NCBI RefSeq assembly: GCF_009914335.1 | Contig: NZ_CP043925.1 | Coordinates: forward strand, 806,001 to 870,000 | DNA from: Proteus columbae | GTDB lineage: Bacteria > Pseudomonadota > Gammaproteobacteria > Enterobacterales > Enterobacteriaceae | Reading direction: 5' to 3' | DNA length: 64,000 nucleotides | In this document: positions 1-8,899 of the stretch, piece by piece | Position numbering within the stretch: the stretch's first letter is position 1 | How the letters are laid out: each line of letters begins with the position of its first letter | Notes under the pieces: model-generated | The model's database searches: none | Seen by the model: only the letters and a program-made list of their open reading frames with translations | Told to the model about the DNA's origin: nothing | Made by a program: the position numbers and the translations under genes

Positions 1-876
1 ACGTTTATTCAGCTCACTTTAGGTACATCGGTTGGCTTAATGTTTAACCAAGTTCATTTAGGCAATGCTGATAATTTAATCATTCTATTACTGACGTTGG
101 TTGTTTGTTTAGCCATTCAATTTTTTGTGAGCTATTTTTGGTTCCATCGCCATATTGGTTGGACGAAAGAAGAATCAATGTTAGGTGCCGTACCCGGTGC
201 GATGGCGGCTATTTTGGCTCTTACGGATCATACTAAAACACCACCACAAAAAATCGTTATTTCTCATACCATTCGTTTAATGGTGCTGATTATTATGGCG
301 GGTTTTATTGTGGGAGCCGATAAAGCCAATATGCCTGAATTTGCAATACCCGAAATGACAATAATTTCTCTGTTGTGGTTATTGTTGATTATTGCGTTAG
401 GGTTGGGCTCTGGGATTTTATTACAGAAAATCCGATTTCCTGCGCCTTTTATGCTAACCTCATTAGGCAGTGCGATATTGGTTCAATCTTTTGTGAGTGA
501 GCCTATTACGTTTCCAATGCTTCTTAATGAATTGAGCATGGTATTAATTGGTATGAATATTGGCGCACATTTTGTTGTTTTCCCGCTTTCATCACTGATT
601 AAAAATGCATTTTCTTCTGTGCAAGTTGTGATTATTAATGTGATTTTAACCGTGATTGTGGCGTATGGGGCGGCTTATCTAACAGGTGTGCCTTGGGCAA
701 CGTTAGTATTAGCTTGGGCGCCGGGAAGTATGGAAGCAATGACTTTTGCTGCGATAACCATGAATGTAGATGCGGCTTTTGTTATGTCGAATCATATTTT
801 TCGAATGCTGATTATTCAAAGTATTCCATCTGTTGCTTTATATTGGAATGAATATAGGCAGAAGAAAAATAATTAG
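1..876 (+). CDS. AbrB-family membrane protein, 3' part (cut by window start)
   Basis: The reading frame is open from base 1, so the gene begins before the window; an internal Met lies at 40. About 291 residues are visible, mostly hydrophobic helices broken by short polar loops. The Gly/Pro-rich stretch GAVPGAMAAILAL near the middle, and its echo WAPGSMEAMTFAA near the end, match the internally duplicated AbrB family of putative transporters. The family name comes from a reported effect on ammonia monooxygenase; E. coli AbrB has no well-defined substrate. It converges on yacC. Family call fairly firm, function unknown. Confidence 0.7.
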   Translation, partial: TFIQLTLGTSVGLMFNQVHLGNADNLIILLLTLVVCLAIQFFVSYFWFHRHIGWTKEESMLGAVPGAMAAILALTDHTKTPPQKIVISHTIRLMVLIIMAGFIVGADKANMPEFAIPEMTIISLLWLLLIIALGLGSGILLQKIRFPAPFMLTSLGSAILVQSFVSEPITFPMLLNELSMVLIGMNIGAHFVVFPLSSLIKNAFSSVQVVIINVILTVIVAYGAAYLTGVPWATLVLAWAPGSMEAMTFAAITMNVDAAFVMSNHIFRMLIIQSIPSVALYWNEYRQKKNN

Positions 877-902
877 CATTAAAGAAAGGTAAAAAATCTG
901 TT

Positions 903-953
903 GATAACCTCTATAAGTCACTTTATATCGCGACTGTATTTAAAGAGGTTATC
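903..953. terminator. Inverted repeat between convergent genes
   Basis: GATAACCTCT at 903-912 pairs perfectly with AGAGGTTATC at 944-953 across a 31-base loop, and is followed by a T-rich stretch. It sits between the convergent AbrB-type gene and yacC. The long loop makes intrinsic termination possible rather than certain. Confidence 0.4.
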
Positions 954-989
954 TCGCTTTATTTATCCAATAGTGAATTAACACAAGTA

Positions 990-1340
990 TTAATAATTTA
1001 ATAAACTTAGCGATTTATTTGCTAATAGCTGACATTTCTTACTGTGTGTTACTTCAATGCCTTTTAAATCCTTATAGCTATCTTCATTTAATTGACTCAT
1101 TGGCAACGTCGAGTAATTACTGACATCCCATTGTTGTGAGCGTGAAAAAACCATTAATGCTCTTTCAATTTTAGGTTTTGATATTTGCTCATAACCACAA
1201 TCTTTATTTAGAAAAAGGTAGATAGCGGTTAAATCTGCCAAGTCTTCTGCTTGCGTGTAAGTTAACGCTTTTGTACTCGAAGAAAAGAGCATAGTAAAAG
1301 AAAGCGTTAGTGTGCAGAACAAGGCGAACATTTTTTTCAT
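990..1340 (-). CDS. yacC: YacC family small secreted protein
   Basis: 116 residues with an N-terminal signal peptide (about residues 1-25, cleaved after a Thr-Lys-Ala). The mature part follows E. coli YacC closely: a segment resembling AEDLADLTAIYLFLNKDCGY, then SQQWDVSNY and the conserved tail KKCQLLANKSLSLL. Two cysteines probably form a disulfide. YacC resembles the pilotin proteins of type II secretion but its role is not established. The position next to cueO, divergently oriented, is the same as in E. coli. Confidence 0.85.
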   Translation of the reverse strand: MKKMFALFCTLTLSFTMLFSSSTKALTYTQAEDLADLTAIYLFLNKDCGYEQISKPKIERALMVFSRSQQWDVSNYSTLPMSQLNEDSYKDLKGIEVTHSKKCQLLANKSLSLLNY

Positions 1341-1441
1341 TAGGTGAGCTATTCCTTTGTGTGATGATTTAGCAAGTTTTGTTATTTGGCTTAATGTAGT
1401 TAAAAGTTTTGCAAAGACCTTCTTTTTTGTTGGGGTTTAAA

Positions 1442-1472
1442 TTGACCTTCCAGTAAGGGGAAACTTTAGCAT
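1442..1472 (+). promoter_or_regulatory. CueR-type copper-responsive promoter of cueO
   Basis: A -35 of TTGACC (1442-1447) and a -10 of TAGCAT (1467-1472) are separated by 19 bp, the long spacer typical of MerR-family promoters. The spacer region holds an imperfect dyad, ACCTTCC at 1445-1451 and GGAAACT at 1459-1465, close to the CueR box of E. coli cueO. Copper-dependent activation of cueO by CueR is inferred. No cueR gene is in the window. Confidence 0.75.
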
Positions 1473-1553
1473 CAGTAATAGTTTACAAAGCTTTTTTATT
1501 CATCTTATTTCGATAAATACATAATAACTTGTTTTTATTCAAAGGAATATATT

Positions 1554-3134
1554 ATGCAACGTCGCGAATTTTTAAAATTAGGCGCCACATTAAGTGCTGT
1601 AACATTATTACCAAGCTGGAGTCGTTTTGCGTTTGCTCAAAGTAACACGCCTTCATTGGCTATTCCACCTCAAATTACCCCAGATGCTCAACAAAAGATT
1701 GTTCTTAATATTCAACAAGGTGTTTCTCAATTTATTCCGACGGCAAGTACAACAACTTGGGGTTATAACGGCAGTTTATTAGGGCCTGCATTGAAATTGA
1801 AACGAGGTCAACCTGTCACTATCAATATCAATAACCAACTCCCCGAAACGACAACCGTTCACTGGCATGGGCTTGAAATTAGTGGCGAAGAAGATGGCGG
1901 CCCTCAAGCAGCGATTGCACCTGGGAAATCTCGCACAGTGACTTTTACACCAAACCAAGTTGAATCAACGTGTTGGTTCCACCCTCATACGCATGGTGTA
2001 ACAGGTCAGCAAGTGGCTATGGGGTTAGGCGGATTAGTGATTATTGAAGATGATGAAACCGCAAACCGTAAATTACCTAATCGCTGGGGCGTTGATGATT
2101 TACCTGTTATTTTACAAGACAAACGTTTAGATAGTGATGGACAAATCGATTATCAACTCGATGTAATGAGTGCGACGATTGGCTGGTTCGGCGATATGAT
2201 GTTGACCAATGGGGCGATCCAACCACAGCATATTGTGCCAAAAGGCTGGGTAAGATTACGATTCTTAAATGGATGTAATGCGCGTAGCTTAAATCTTGCC
2301 ACTAGTGATGGCAGATCCATGTATGTGATCGCCAGTGATGGTGGATTATTAGCAGAACCTGTAAAAGTGACAGAACTCCCTATTTTAATGGGAGAGCGTT
2401 TTGAGGTTTTAGTGGATACCTCAGATGGTCGTGATTTTGATATTGTCACTTTACCTGTACGTCAAATGGGCATGGTGTTAGCACCGTTTGATAATGTATT
2501 ACCTGTATTACGTTTATTACCGTCAGCAGAAAAAGCACAAGGTACTTTACCCGATCAATTAGCATTAATTCCGGCATTACCAACCCTCAGTAACATTGCA
2601 ACTCGTACATTACATTTACGTATGGATATGCGTTTAGATATGCAAGGGATGATAGCATTAACAGAGCGTTATGGTGATAAAGCTTTAGCGGGTATTCATC
2701 ATGGAATGAGTCATATGCGCCAAGGTAACGGCAATGGCATGATGGGCGGTGGAATGAATTGTGGTCATGGTAATGGGGATCTAGATATTTATAATGCTAA
2801 TAGTATCAATGGTATTCCATTCTCAATGACTGAACCCGCATTTGATGTGAAACAGGGTATTTATGAACGTTGGGTTGTTTCTGGCCGTGGTGACATGATG
2901 TTACATCCATTCCATGTACATGGTACGCAATTCCGTATTTTATCTGAAAATGGTCGAGCACCAGAAAAACATCGCCAAGGCTGGAAAGATATCGTGAAAG
3001 TTGAAGGTCAATTTAGCGAAATTTTGGTGAAATTCGATCATTTAGCCACAAAAGCGCATCCATTTATGGCGCACTGTCATTTATTAGAGCATGAAGATAC
3101 CGGTATGATGGCGGGTTTTACCGTTAGTAAATGA
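1554..3134 (+). CDS. cueO: Multicopper oxidase CueO (cuprous oxidase)
   Basis: 526 residues; oxidises Cu(I) to the less toxic Cu(II) in the periplasm. The N-terminus carries a Tat signal (RRE at 3-5 followed by FLKLG and a hydrophobic stretch). The four copper-binding motifs are present in order: HWHG (about 103), HPHTHG (about 143), HPFHVHG (about 451) and [13 protein letters not shown] (about 507). A Met/His/Gly-rich insert lies near residues 380-408, as in E. coli CueO, where it takes up Cu(I). The gene stands alone behind a CueR-like promoter. Confidence 0.95.
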   Translation: MQRREFLKLGATLSAVTLLPSWSRFAFAQSNTPSLAIPPQITPDAQQKIVLNIQQGVSQFIPTASTTTWGYNGSLLGPALKLKRGQPVTININNQLPETTTVHWHGLEISGEEDGGPQAAIAPGKSRTVTFTPNQVESTCWFHPHTHGVTGQQVAMGLGGLVIIEDDETANRKLPNRWGVDDLPVILQDKRLDSDGQIDYQLDVMSATIGWFGDMMLTNGAIQPQHIVPKGWVRLRFLNGCNARSLNLATSDGRSMYVIASDGGLLAEPVKVTELPILMGERFEVLVDTSDGRDFDIVTLPVRQMGMVLAPFDNVLPVLRLLPSAEKAQGTLPDQLALIPALPTLSNIATRTLHLRMDMRLDMQGMIALTERYGDKALAGIHHGMSHMRQGNGNGMMGGGMNCGHGNGDLDIYNANSINGIPFSMTEPAFDVKQGIYERWVVSGRGDMMLHPFHVHGTQFRILSENGRAPEKHRQGWKDIVKVEGQFSEILVKFDHLATKAHPFMAHCHLLEHEDTGMMAGFTVSK

Positions 3135-3248
3135 TTTGTCGCTATAAAACTTATTAATATCAGTAAGATAAACCGACGAAAGGCATAAGATTAATATTTT
3201 GTGTCTTTATTTTCATTAAATCAGATCATCGCATGATGAAGGAAGTTC

Positions 3249-3257
3249 TGGTACAAT
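3249..3257 (+). promoter_or_regulatory. Extended -10 promoter candidate for hpt
   Basis: TG followed one base later by TACAAT (3252-3257), 37 bases before the hpt start. No good -35 is seen, which fits an extended -10 promoter. Confidence 0.35.
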
Positions 3258-3293
3258 CGTTTGCTTTCCCCGTTAACCCAATCGAAATAAATC

Positions 3294-3836
3294 ATGAAAC
3301 ATATTGTTGATGTCATGATCTCTGAAGAAGAGATCAAACAGCGTATTGCTGAGCTAGGTCGTGAAATCACAGAACATTACCGCCCACGTCAAGAACAACA
3401 CGATCTTGTCTTAATCGGCTTGTTAAAAGGTTCTTTTATTTTTATGGCAGATTTATGTCGTGAAATTAATGTGAACCATGAAGTCGATTTTATGACTGTA
3501 TCAAGTTACGGTAATGGTATGACGTCAACGCGTGACGTTAAAATCATTAAAGATCTTGATGAAGATATTCGTGGTAAAGATGTTCTGATTGTTGAAGATA
3601 TTATTGACTCAGGTAATACCTTAAATCGAGTTAAAGAGATTTTAAGCTTACGTGAGCCAGCTTCTATTTCTATCTGTACTTTATTGGATAAACCCTCTCG
3701 TCGTGAAGTTGATGTGCCAGTTGAGTGGATTGGTTACTCCATTGAAGATAAATTTGTTATCGGTTACGGCATCGATTATGCACAGCGTTATCGCCATCTG
3801 CCTTATATTGGGCATGTAACGTTATTAGATGAGTAA
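3294..3836 (+). CDS. hpt: Hypoxanthine phosphoribosyltransferase
   Basis: 180 residues, the usual length. Converts hypoxanthine (and guanine, less well) with PRPP to the nucleotide in purine salvage. The PRPP-binding loop EDIIDSGNT lies near residues 98-106, and the N-terminus starts as in E. coli Hpt (MKHIVDVMI). It is transcribed alone, and the strong hairpin just downstream separates it from the convergent can gene. Confidence 0.96.
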   Translation: MKHIVDVMISEEEIKQRIAELGREITEHYRPRQEQHDLVLIGLLKGSFIFMADLCREINVNHEVDFMTVSSYGNGMTSTRDVKIIKDLDEDIRGKDVLIVEDIIDSGNTLNRVKEILSLREPASISICTLLDKPSRREVDVPVEWIGYSIEDKFVIGYGIDYAQRYRHLPYIGHVTLLDE

Positions 3837-3859
3837 TCAATTGACTTCAAATAGAAGTG

Positions 3860-3887
3860 AAAAAACCCGCTGAAAAGCGGGTTTTTT
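3860..3887. terminator. Bidirectional rho-independent terminator between hpt and can
   Basis: AAAACCCGCT (3862-3871), a GAAA tetraloop, then AGCGGGTTTT (3876-3885). There is an A run before it and a T run after it, so it can serve both convergent genes. Confidence 0.9.
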
Positions 3888-3905
3888 GTTGGTGTGCGGA
3901 GTGTA

Positions 3906-4556
3906 TTAACGTGGATGGCTTAATTTTGCCATCGCTTGACGATAAGAAAGTTCAAGTTTTTCACGGCTATCCGAAGTGACATCAAGGTCGTGTAGCTCAC
4001 CGTTATTTAACCCGTAAACCCAACCGTGGATCATCACTTTTTGTCCGCGTTTCCACGCTGCTTGCATAATGGTAGAGTGACCAAGGTTATACACTTGTTC
4101 GATAACGTTTAGCTCACAAAGTAGGTTTAATCTATCATGTGGTGCCAGTTCGCCTAACATGGAACTGTGCTTGTACCAAATATCGCGGATATGCAGTAAC
4201 CAGTTATTGATAAGACCTAATTCAGTGCCTTCAATCGCTGCTTCAATACCACCACAACCATAGTGACCACAGACAATAATATGCTCAACTTGCAATACAT
4301 CAACAGCATATTGGATCACTGAAAGGCAGTTTAAGTCAGTGTGGATGACTAGGTTTGCTACATTACGGTGAACAAATAAGTCCCCTGGTGCTGCGTTGAT
4401 CAATTTTTCTGCTGGAACGCGGCTGTCAGAGCAACCAATCCATAAAAAGTGAGGTTTTTGACCTTTACAGAGATCTTTAAAAAACTGAGGATTTTCTTCA
4501 GTAACAGATTCTGACCATTGCTTGTTATTGGCTAACAGCTCTTCAATTTTTCTCAT
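3906..4556 (-). CDS. can: Beta-class carbonic anhydrase
   Basis: 216 residues from the Met at 4556. Interconverts CO2 and bicarbonate in the cytoplasm. The start was chosen because it aligns residue for residue with E. coli Can and puts the zinc ligands at C42, D44, H98 and C101 (motifs GCSDSR and CGHYGCGG). An adjacent ATG at 4559 is equally possible; the frame is open further upstream but that extension does not look like the family. Same neighbours as in E. coli (hpt, yadGH). Confidence 0.95.
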   Translation of the reverse strand: MRKIEELLANNKQWSESVTEENPQFFKDLCKGQKPHFLWIGCSDSRVPAEKLINAAPGDLFVHRNVANLVIHTDLNCLSVIQYAVDVLQVEHIIVCGHYGCGGIEAAIEGTELGLINNWLLHIRDIWYKHSSMLGELAPHDRLNLLCELNVIEQVYNLGHSTIMQAAWKRGQKVMIHGWVYGLNNGELHDLDVTSDSREKLELSYRQAMAKLSHPR

Positions 4557-5408
4557 CATGACGTGACTGCCTGTAAATTCGGTTTCCCACCATTTGCGCT
4601 GACAGTACGCCAACACGAAATAGCTCTTGTGTTATTGTTGGATGCGAGAGATCCGTTAAGAAAGGGTATTTTTATACCATTACTTTTGAATTAATCAGAG
4701 GGCTTTTTAAAGCCAAGTGACAGATAATTGCTTGTATTTTTTCGCGTTCAAATAAGATAGATCTTTTTATAGCATTTGTTTAATGAATTTATCAATACAT
4801 TCTTTGATGTAAATCAAATGTATAAAAAGATAACTGTTTGTTAAGCCTACTGTTGTATTATTCAAAAATAGACACTTATAAATATTATATAAATAAATCT
4901 AATGATTGTGATTATTGGTTTTATTTTTATACTGAAAGCATAAATGATAAAAAAATAAAGAGCATCATTGATTGGGGTAATGAATAGCGAGATAATATTC
5001 ATCAGTAAACTTGAGAAACAAAGGCAATAATTTTATTGGTATCAATTAGGCTAAATGATTGCACTAAGGGATAAAGTTATTAAAACATCAGAATATCAGT
5101 AAGAAATAAAAGAACCTTGAGCCTTGATTGTTAATTTACATTCTCTTCAGGTCTTATTCTTTGTTATTAAAATAGTTAAAAAATATTTATTTATTCGTTT
5201 GTGTCATAAACCCTAAAACGGTTTATTTACGACCTTATTTTCTCTAGAATATCCTTATTCCATTTTGATCTTATTGAACTAAGCCTATTTTCTGAATTGA
5301 AGCGTGTGAGCAACGCGTAGCATTAGCAAGGTTTAGTTGAATAGCTATTTTCTGATTTCAGCTCAGTCAATGCTGAATAATGCAGTTGATAAAAGGTAAT
5401 TCCCACTT
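4557..5408. other. Long AT-rich intergenic region between can and yadG
   Basis: About 850 bp without a convincing gene, much longer than the E. coli counterpart. The part near yadG has structure. TTGAACTAAGCC (5274-5285) and GGTTTAGTTGAA (5330-5341) form an imperfect inverted repeat around a small hairpin (GCGT/ACGC near 5302-5316). The 11-mer CTATTTTCTGA occurs at 5285-5295 and again at 5345-5355. This may be a structured leader of yadGH. Nothing else is recognisable. Confidence 0.4.
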
Positions 5409-6344
5409 ATGACGTATGCATTGGAGTTAACGGAGTTAACGAAAACTTATCACAATGGCGTAAAAGCGCTAAAAGGTATTAACCTCACCGTTGAGGCTGG
5501 CGATTTCTATGCTTTATTAGGTCCTAATGGTGCGGGTAAATCGACCACGATTGGTATTATTAGCTCTTTAGTCAATAAGAGTAGCGGCAAAGTAAAAGTG
5601 TTTGGTTATGACACCGATACCGATATGGTAAATGCAAAACGCCAGTTAGGATTAGTGCCACAAGAATTCAATTTCAACCCTTTTGAAACCGTATTACAAA
5701 TTGTTCTCAACCAAGCGGGTTATTATGGCGTGCCTCGTAAATTAGCACTAGAACGTGCCGAAATTTACTTAACTCCGTTAGATTTGTGGGAAAAACGGGA
5801 TGATAGAGCGCGTTTTTTATCAGGAGGGATGAAGCGTCGTTTGATGATTGCGCGTGCGTTAATGCATCAACCGAAATTGCTTATTCTTGATGAACCTACC
5901 GCGGGGGTTGATATTGAATTACGTCGCTCAATGTGGACGTTTTTAAAACAATTAAATGCTGAAGGTACCACTATTATTTTAACGACTCACTATTTAGAAG
6001 AAGCAGAAATGCTGTGTCGGAATATTGGTATTATTCAACGTGGCGAGCTGGTTGAAAATACCAGTATGAAAGGTTTATTAAGTAAATTAGAGTCTGAAAC
6101 ATTTATTTTAGACTTAGCACCTAAAAGCCCATTACCTGAATTACAAAATTATCAATATCGCTTGGTTGATACATCGACTTTAGAAGTCGATGTTAAAAGA
6201 GAACAAGGATTAAACAGTGTTTTTGCTCAACTTAATGCACAAGGTATTCAAGTGTTAAGTATGAGAAATAAAGCCAATCGTCTTGAAGAATTATTTGTTC
6301 ATTTAGTGAATGAAGATCATACAGTAGAAGGAGAGAGGGAATGA
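5409..6344 (+). CDS. yadG: ABC exporter ATP-binding protein YadG
   Basis: 311 residues. Walker A GPNGAGKST at 38-46, signature LSGGMKRR near 137 and Walker B LLILDEPTAGVD near 157 define an ABC ATPase. The about 90-residue C-terminal tail is typical of ABC-2 type exporters. It overlaps yadH by 4 bp (ATGA), so the two are translated together as one transporter. The substrate is not known. Confidence 0.92.
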   Translation: MTYALELTELTKTYHNGVKALKGINLTVEAGDFYALLGPNGAGKSTTIGIISSLVNKSSGKVKVFGYDTDTDMVNAKRQLGLVPQEFNFNPFETVLQIVLNQAGYYGVPRKLALERAEIYLTPLDLWEKRDDRARFLSGGMKRRLMIARALMHQPKLLILDEPTAGVDIELRRSMWTFLKQLNAEGTTIILTTHYLEEAEMLCRNIGIIQRGELVENTSMKGLLSKLESETFILDLAPKSPLPELQNYQYRLVDTSTLEVDVKREQGLNSVFAQLNAQGIQVLSMRNKANRLEELFVHLVNEDHTVEGERE

Positions 6345-7111
6345 TTCAGCTGTATTGGGTAGCCCTCAAAACAATTTGGATTAAAGAAGTTACCCGTTTT
6401 GGTCGTATTTGGGTGCAAACATTAATTCCACCAGTGATAACAATGTCTCTCTATTTTGTTATTTTCGGGAACCTAATTGGTAAACGAATTGGCGATATGG
6501 GTGGCGTAGATTATATGCAGTTTATTGTTCCTGGCCTGATTATGATGGCAGTAATAACAAACTCTTATGCCAATGTTTCCTCTTCCTTTTTTGGTGCTAA
6601 ATTCCAACGTAGCATTGAAGAATTATTAGTTTCACCTGTTCCAACGCATGTTGTTATTGCAGGTTTTGTCGGTGGGGGTGTTGCTCGTGGTATTTGTGTT
6701 GGAGTATTAGTGACGGTAGTTTCACTCTTTTTTGTACCATTGGAAATACACTCTTGGACAATGGTAGTCGTGACATTACTGATGACCTCAATTGTATTTT
6801 CACTCGCGGGGTTATTAAATGCGATTTTTGCGAAAACCTTTGATGATATTAGTATTATTCCAACTTTTGTTTTAACACCATTAACCTATTTAGGCGGTGT
6901 GTTTTACTCACTGTCACTCTTGCCTGAATTCTGGCAAGGGGTATCTAAATTAAACCCGATTGTTTATATGATAAGTGGTTTCCGTTATGGTTTTCTGGGA
7001 ATTACCGATGTCTCTTTAACAGTGACGATTAGCGTACTGTGTCTTTTTATTGCTGTGTTTTATGTTATTGCATGGTATTTAATTGAAAAAGGTCGTGGTT
7101 TAAGAAGCTAA
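6341..7111 (+). CDS. yadH: ABC-2 type exporter permease YadH
   Basis: 256 residues with about six membrane helices, the same length as E. coli YadH. The C-terminal half has the ABC-2 permease motif around FVLTPLTYLGGVFYSLSLLP. It starts inside the yadG stop and ends before a strong terminator, so yadGH is a two-gene operon. Confidence 0.92.
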   Translation: MIQLYWVALKTIWIKEVTRFGRIWVQTLIPPVITMSLYFVIFGNLIGKRIGDMGGVDYMQFIVPGLIMMAVITNSYANVSSSFFGAKFQRSIEELLVSPVPTHVVIAGFVGGGVARGICVGVLVTVVSLFFVPLEIHSWTMVVVTLLMTSIVFSLAGLLNAIFAKTFDDISIIPTFVLTPLTYLGGVFYSLSLLPEFWQGVSKLNPIVYMISGFRYGFLGITDVSLTVTISVLCLFIAVFYVIAWYLIEKGRGLRS

Positions 7112-7145
7112 TCAAAAAGACACGATCGATAGTTATAAAGTTTGA

Positions 7146-7180
7146 AATCGGTATCTTAATTAGAGATACCGATTTTTTTT
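7146..7180 (+). terminator. Rho-independent terminator of yadGH
   Basis: AATCGGTATCT (7146-7156) and AGATACCGATT (7164-7174) form an 11-bp perfect stem, followed by a run of T. Confidence 0.9.
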
Positions 7181-7232
7181 AGCTATTTTTTCAGCATAAA
7201 TGTTAATTTTTATTTAAATAATGACTTCACTA

Positions 7233-7269
7233 TTAACAAAATGGTTTTTCTTGTTTAGTATACTAAACA
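7233..7269 (+). promoter_or_regulatory. niaP promoter with a perfect NadR box
   Basis: A perfect 18-bp palindrome at 7252-7269 reads TGTTTA-GTATAC-TAAACA, which is exactly the NadR consensus TGTTTA-N6-TAAACA known from nadB, nadA-pnuC and pncB in enteric bacteria. It overlaps a plausible promoter, TTAACA at 7233-7238 and TAGTAT at 7256-7261 (17-bp spacer). Binding would block RNA polymerase, so repression by NadR when NAD is plentiful is inferred. Confidence 0.8.
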
Positions 7270-7296
7270 CTTTAATGGGGATGGAAAGGAAAGGAA

Positions 7297-8529
7297 ATGA
7301 CAACGGCAAGCCAAACAGGCAAAGCACCTGAGGCAATCTCTCGTAATAAACTTTTATGTATTGCAGGCATGGGATGGACTTTTGATGCAATGGATGTGGG
7401 ACTATTGGCCTTTTTACTCACAGCATTAAAAGAAGATTGGGGATTAACCGCATCGCAATTGGGTTGGATTGGTAGTGTAAACTCAATTGGTATGGCAGTC
7501 GGCGCTTTTGTATTTGGCATTATGGCGGATAGAAAAGGGCGAAAGCCTGTTTTCATCTTCACATTGCTATTGTTTAGCTTAGGTTGTGGATTAACGGCAT
7601 TAGCAAGCTCTTTAATGGTCGTGCTTGTTTTACGCTTTTTTATTGGTATGGGATTAGGTGGGGAATTACCCGTTGCTTCAACACTGGTCAGTGAAAGTGT
7701 TGAAACCCATGAACGAGGTCGTATTGTTGTTTTACTCGAAAGTTTTTGGGCAGTAGGTTGGCTAATTGCGGCTCTGATTGCGTATTTTATCATTCCTGAT
7801 TATGGCTGGCGTATGGCTATGCTATTAAGCGCATTACCTGCGGTATATGCCCTTTATCTACGTTCAAAATTACCTGAGTCTGTATCTCCTCACACTTCAC
7901 AGAAAAAAACACGTTTATCAATTCGCCAATCAATGGCATTAATTTGGTCACCTCAATATCGTCGTTCAACATTAATGTTGTGGATATTATGGTTTTGTGT
8001 GGTCTTCTCTTATTACGGTATTTTCTTGTGGTTGCCTAGTGTCGCTATGTTAAAAGGCTTTAGTTTAATTAAGAGCTTTCAATATGTGCTTATTATGACA
8101 TTAGCGCAGTTACCCGGTTATTTTACGGCGGCTTGGCTCATTGAGCGCTATGGGCGAAAGTTTGTTTTAGTGACTTATTTAGCTGGAACGGCGATCAGCG
8201 CATATTATTTTAGTGTGGCTGATTCTACCGCGACACTGCTTATTTTCGGGATGTTGTTATCGTTCTTTAATTTGGGAGCTTGGGGCGCTTTATATGCTTA
8301 TACGCCAGAACAATATCCCGATGGAATTCGAACAACGGGTGCAGGAACAGCAACCGCAATAGGGCGTATTGGCGGAATATTAGGGCCTTTAATGGTGGGA
8401 TATTTGGTTCAATATCAATTTAAAATAAGCTCAATATTTCTGATTTTCAGTTTTTCGATTGTAATTGGAATATTAGCGGTGATGTTATTGGGGCAAGAGA
8501 CAAAAAATAAGCCACTTAACTCAATTTAG
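7297..8529 (+). CDS. niaP: Niacin transporter NiaP (MFS family)
   Basis: 410 residues with 12 predicted membrane helices. The sequence follows Bacillus subtilis NiaP (YceI) closely: GWTFDAMDVGLLAFLL in helix 1, the MFS loop ADRKGRKPVF, the stretch FIGMGLGGELPVASTLVSE and the C-half YTPEQYPDGIRTTGAGTA. It imports nicotinate or nicotinamide for NAD synthesis. The AAGGAA upstream of the start is a good ribosome site. The NadR box in its promoter independently supports the niacin assignment. Proteus strains commonly need nicotinic acid, so this may be a key gene. Confidence 0.88.
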   Translation: MTTASQTGKAPEAISRNKLLCIAGMGWTFDAMDVGLLAFLLTALKEDWGLTASQLGWIGSVNSIGMAVGAFVFGIMADRKGRKPVFIFTLLLFSLGCGLTALASSLMVVLVLRFFIGMGLGGELPVASTLVSESVETHERGRIVVLLESFWAVGWLIAALIAYFIIPDYGWRMAMLLSALPAVYALYLRSKLPESVSPHTSQKKTRLSIRQSMALIWSPQYRRSTLMLWILWFCVVFSYYGIFLWLPSVAMLKGFSLIKSFQYVLIMTLAQLPGYFTAAWLIERYGRKFVLVTYLAGTAISAYYFSVADSTATLLIFGMLLSFFNLGAWGALYAYTPEQYPDGIRTTGAGTATAIGRIGGILGPLMVGYLVQYQFKISSIFLIFSFSIVIGILAVMLLGQETKNKPLNSI

Positions 8530-8616
8530 TCATGCTTTGTGCGACTAAAAATATAGAATTTTTCTTTCTTGTAATATGATAGCAGTTAAGATTTTTATGA
8601 GAAAAAGGAAATAACG

Positions 8617-8799
8617 ATGTCTCATTATGATGAAGTGGTTAAACAGGTTGATGATGCTATTGCCACAACCAGTATTCAAACCATGAATGAACTTTTAGTG
8701 GAATTAGGTAAAGATAAAACGATTGAGTTTCCACAGCGTTATGAGCAACAAGAGCGTTTACGTACGGCTATTTTCCATCACGGTGAAAAACATCGTTAG
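8617..8799 (+). CDS. ydcY: DUF2526 family protein YdcY
   Basis: 60 residues, cytoplasmic and mostly helical. It matches the start of E. coli YdcY: SHYDEVVKQVDDAI, then MNELLVEL, then RYEQQERLRTAIFHHGEKH. The E. coli protein is about 17 residues longer at the C-terminus; here a stop follows HGEKHR. An AAAAGGAA ribosome site precedes the start. Function unknown. Confidence 0.8.
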   Translation: MSHYDEVVKQVDDAIATTSIQTMNELLVELGKDKTIEFPQRYEQQERLRTAIFHHGEKHR

Positions 8800-8827
8800 T
8801 CGGATTGTTGCTAAGAAATAAGAATTA

Positions 8828-8872
8828 AAAAGCGTTTTCACCTGTTTATCAATATGGTGAAAACGCTTTTTT
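8828..8872. terminator. Bidirectional terminator between ydcY and the M48 protease
   Basis: A 15-bp stem, AAAAGCGTTTTCACC (8828-8842) with its complement ending in the T run at 8872, around a 13-base loop. The A tract on the left and T tract on the right let it act on both convergent genes. Confidence 0.88.
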
Positions 8873-8899
8873 CTTTTTACTACATTGTATCAACATGAA

